Translations under genes and position numbers: made by a program | Notes under the pieces: generated by a model | What the model was told of the DNA's origin: nothing | Databases searched by the model: none | What the model saw: the letters and a program-made list of their open reading frames with translations, nothing else | Shown: piece after piece, positions 36,004 through 38,996 of the stretch | Layout of the letters: each line of letters starts with the position of its first letter | Numbering within the stretch: the first letter of the stretch is position 1 | Source: [Limnothrix rosea] IAM M-220 | GTDB taxonomy: Bacteria; Cyanobacteriota; Cyanobacteriia; Cyanobacteriales; MRBY01 | DNA length: 38,996 nt | Assembly: GCF_001904615.1 (NCBI RefSeq) | Contig: NZ_MRBY01000034.1 | Span: 5,028-44,023, forward strand | Direction: 5' to 3'

Positions 36004-37493
<1,490 letters not shown>

Positions 37494-37506
37494 TCTTCAT
37501 AAATTG

Positions 37507-37544
37507 ATAGAGGTCATTACATGGTTAATGCCCTCTATTTTTTT
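37507..37544 (+). terminator. Rho-independent terminator after thiC
   Basis: ATAGAGGTCATTAC and GTTAATGCCCTCTAT form a long stem with a few mismatches or G-U pairs, followed by a T run. It begins 14 bp after the thiC stop and isolates thiC from the next operon. Confidence 0.75.
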
Positions 37545-37583
37545 ACACAATTATGATCATTAAGAAGAAAGGAAAAAGATTGA

Positions 37584-37889
37584 TTGGATAAAATAGCGAT
37601 CTCTAGAAATGGGGTAAGCATTCGTCTGCCACATGAGCGTTGGCAACATATCATAGAGAGACATGGGGGATTAGATGATAAACAAGATTTTCTCCTAGAG
37701 GCGATCGCCAATCCAGACAAAATCATCACGGGAAATGATGGTGCTTTGATGGCAATTAAAGAGTTAGAAGTCGGTAAAGTTTTAGTGGCTGTGTATAAAG
37801 AAGAAACGGCAGAAGATGGTTTTGTCATTACAGCATTTCCAACGCGTCGTCTTAACTCGCTAAATCGGAGGATTCAAATATGGCCGTAG
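37584..37889 (+). CDS. Putative BECR/PBECR-like toxin
   Basis: This 101-residue protein starts from a TTG at 37584 after an AAAGGA site. It contains RLPHERWQHIIERHGGL, then LLEAIANPDKIITGN, then VGKVLVAVYKEE and ITAFPTRR. The W-x-H-I-x-x-R-H start, the KVLVAVYKE strand and the T-A-F-x-T-R-R end resemble the PBECR nuclease-fold proteins found with DUF2283 partners; the catalytic pair would be one of the His residues and the Arg-Arg. Its stop overlaps the next start by 10 bp. A toxin role is inferred from that layout and not shown. If the call is wrong it is simply a small protein in an operon with two DUF2283 proteins. Confidence 0.55.
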   Translation: MDKIAISRNGVSIRLPHERWQHIIERHGGLDDKQDFLLEAIANPDKIITGNDGALMAIKELEVGKVLVAVYKEETAEDGFVITAFPTRRLNSLNRRIQIWP

Positions 37890-38134
37890 TTGAAGAAAGT
37901 CTGGACTATCTCAAGTTTGTACCGTTATTGCAAGACTTACCAAAGCGTCCTTTTTTGTTGCTTTACGATGCTGAAGCGGATGTTCTTTATATTGATTTCC
38001 ATAATCCGCCTATCTCCAGTGATGATACAGAACTCACCGATGATGATGTGGTGATTCGGTATGGCGAAAATGATGAAGTCGTTGGTTTAACTGTTCTCCA
38101 TGCAGGCGATCGCCCTCTACCCAAACTGGCTTAA
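37880..38134 (+). CDS. DUF2283 protein (putative antitoxin), copy 1
   Basis: This 84-residue protein has a helical leader (ESLDYLKFVPLLQDLPKRP) and the DUF2283 strand pattern LLYDAEADVLYIDFHNPP, DDVVIRYGENDEVVGLTVL. DUF2283 domains are small beta-rich modules common as antitoxins or as partners of small toxins. A GGAGG site lies eight bases before the ATG at 37880, inside the upstream gene. The start overlaps that gene by 10 bp, which should give coupled translation. The third gene starts after three bases. Confidence 0.72.
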   Translation: MAVVEESLDYLKFVPLLQDLPKRPFLLLYDAEADVLYIDFHNPPISSDDTELTDDDVVIRYGENDEVVGLTVLHAGDRPLPKLA

Positions 38135-38137
38135 GGG

Positions 38138-38329
38138 ATGAAAATTCGGTATTTTCAGGATACAAATACTATCTACCTAGAATTTAATCAGAATCCGATT
38201 GAAGAAACTAAAGATGTCAATGAAAATATGTTGGTTGATTTAGATCGAGGTGGAAAAGTTTATGCAATAACTATTGAATATACCCAAACTCCAAGCAACT
38301 TATACCAAATCGAAAAAAGACAACGATAA
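38138..38329 (+). CDS. DUF2283 protein, copy 2
   Basis: This 63-residue protein is a more compact DUF2283 module: MKIRYFQDTNTIYLEFNQNP, then MLVDLDRGGKVYAITIEY, with a basic tail. It lacks the leader of the previous copy. It begins three bases after that gene's stop, so the three genes form one unit. Two DUF2283 proteins in tandem is unusual; one may neutralise the putative toxin and the other may bind DNA or be a duplicate. The base composition becomes A+T rich from here. Confidence 0.72.
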   Translation: MKIRYFQDTNTIYLEFNQNPIEETKDVNENMLVDLDRGGKVYAITIEYTQTPSNLYQIEKRQR

Positions 38330-38527
38330 ATTTAAATTTTTGCGCTCATTGCCTCCCTTTAAAGAGAGGTGGCGAAGCCAGAGGGATCTCCATATGTTGC
38401 TGTAATAAATTGACTCGGTATTAAATGTTTTTTCTTTTCAAGTACATTCTTAGATAGAACTAATGCTTGGTAGAATTTTAAGCAAAGAAGAATTAGTACA
38501 AATTCAATCTTAACCTAGAGAGTATTA

Positions 38528-38659
38528 GAGGTTGTCTGAAAAGGGTCTTGATGTAACTTTTGTCGCCTTGAGCCGAACGAGAAGATAAGGCTTGCAGGCT
38601 ACTAGAACTGTGAAAAAACCTAGAGATGCATCAATAAAATAGACTTTTTAAACATCCTC
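38528..38659. mobile_element. 132-bp MITE with TTA target duplication
   Basis: The left end GAGGTTGTCTGAAAAG at 38528 and the reverse complement of the right end, GAGGATGTTTAAAAAG ending at 38659, form imperfect terminal inverted repeats, 13 of 16 bases matching. TTA flanks both ends (38525-38527 and 38660-38662). There is no open frame inside. The TNA target and GAGG-type end suggest mobilisation by an IS5-family transposase encoded elsewhere. The surrounding gap 38330-38919 is otherwise A+T rich with no gene recognised. Confidence 0.65.
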
Positions 38660-38919
38660 TTAGCTAAGTGATACGTATTTCACGAATAAAAAGTGTAGTA
38701 TTTTTCATTAATTCTGCCCACGGCTTGAACTCATAAAAATCATGTTATTCATAGTTTAACTTTATAAGAATCACCTTTTCATTCGTCAACATATGACTTC
38801 GTTAAACCAGTGATTTTTTTGACTCTAGATTGATGTCTTGATAGTTTCAAATGGGTATGTTATTAAAAACTTAGTTGATTTATGAGCAGGGTAATCGCAT
38901 CAAAAAAAGAGGTCAAAAT

Positions 38920-38996
38920 ATGCCCGAATCAGCAAGGATCTGGCTCTCCGGGATTGACTATGCAGCGTTGGTAGGAAAATGCCAACAAATGAGACA
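38920..38996 (+). CDS. Partial open frame at window edge
   Basis: An ATG at 38920 preceded by AGAGG at seven bases' spacing opens a frame that runs to the window end for 25 codons (MPESARIWLSGIDYAALV...). It could be the 5' end of a gene that continues beyond the window. Nothing can be said about its function. An overlapping frame in another phase stops within the window and lacks a ribosome-binding site. Confidence 0.4.
   Translation, partial: MPESARIWLSGIDYAALVGKCQQMR

Noticed and set aside
38880-38975. Alternative 31-codon frame near the right edge
   Set aside because: It ends at a stop inside the window and has no ribosome-binding site, unlike the ATG at 38920.

Overview
The window is chromosomal DNA from a cyanobacterium. 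The HIP1 octamer GCGATCGC occurs dozens of times, in genes and between them. Several genes belong to cyanobacterial or plastid-related families: Ycf35 (DUF1257), a Ycf36-like protein, DUF2997, DUF3038/DUF4335, a CRR6-like NDH-1 assembly factor, and RNase P RNA with tandem heptamers. Moderate GC content and heavy HIP1 use would fit a unicellular or simple filamentous lineage such as the Picosynechococcus/Leptolyngbya PCC 7376 group. That placement is a guess; only the phylum is secure.

Left third (1-14.6 kb). A ReAV-type L-asparaginase and a Ycf36-like membrane protein run leftward. Facing away is a rightward cluster DUF2997 - Ycf35 - 4Fe-4S ferredoxin. Then come a lipoprotein, a SAM methyltransferase, a DUF697/SHOCT membrane protein, a 45-residue zinc-ribbon protein, a histidine kinase with a degenerate ATPase domain, the DUF3038/DUF4335 pair, DUF2288, tRNA-Gln(UUG), a YbjQ-family protein, a GAF histidine kinase and a coupled pair ending in a TIGR03792-like protein.

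Middle (14.6-30.8 kb). An anchored coiled-coil protein, an ArsP/DUF318 permease, a DUF4870 protein followed by a chimeric gene relic, an ArsA-like ATPase, and a haem-domain adenylate cyclase. Next is a redox pair: a type II peroxiredoxin and a thioredoxin-reductase-like flavoprotein without the usual NADPH motifs. A leftward iron operon fur - ABC ATPase - crr6 has Fur-box-like sites upstream. A 901-residue protein with seven peptidoglycan-binding repeats and a GH19 domain overlaps map by four bases.

Right third (30.8-39 kb). A CHASE2-GGDEF diguanylate cyclase, two very small secreted proteins with a similar C-terminal motif, rnpB with two heptamer arrays, and a secreted CHAT (caspase-like) protein. 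thiC follows under a TPP riboswitch. The last genes are a three-gene unit resembling a toxin-antitoxin system (BECR-like protein plus two DUF2283 proteins), then a 132-bp MITE with a TTA target duplication and the start of another reading frame cut by the window edge.

The best candidates for something undescribed are the BECR/DUF2283 triad, the CHAT neighbourhood with its two mini-secreted proteins, the kptA/DUF4870 chimera, the degenerate kinase, and the signal-less GH19 protein. Family names come from recognising sequence patterns by eye; no database search was run.
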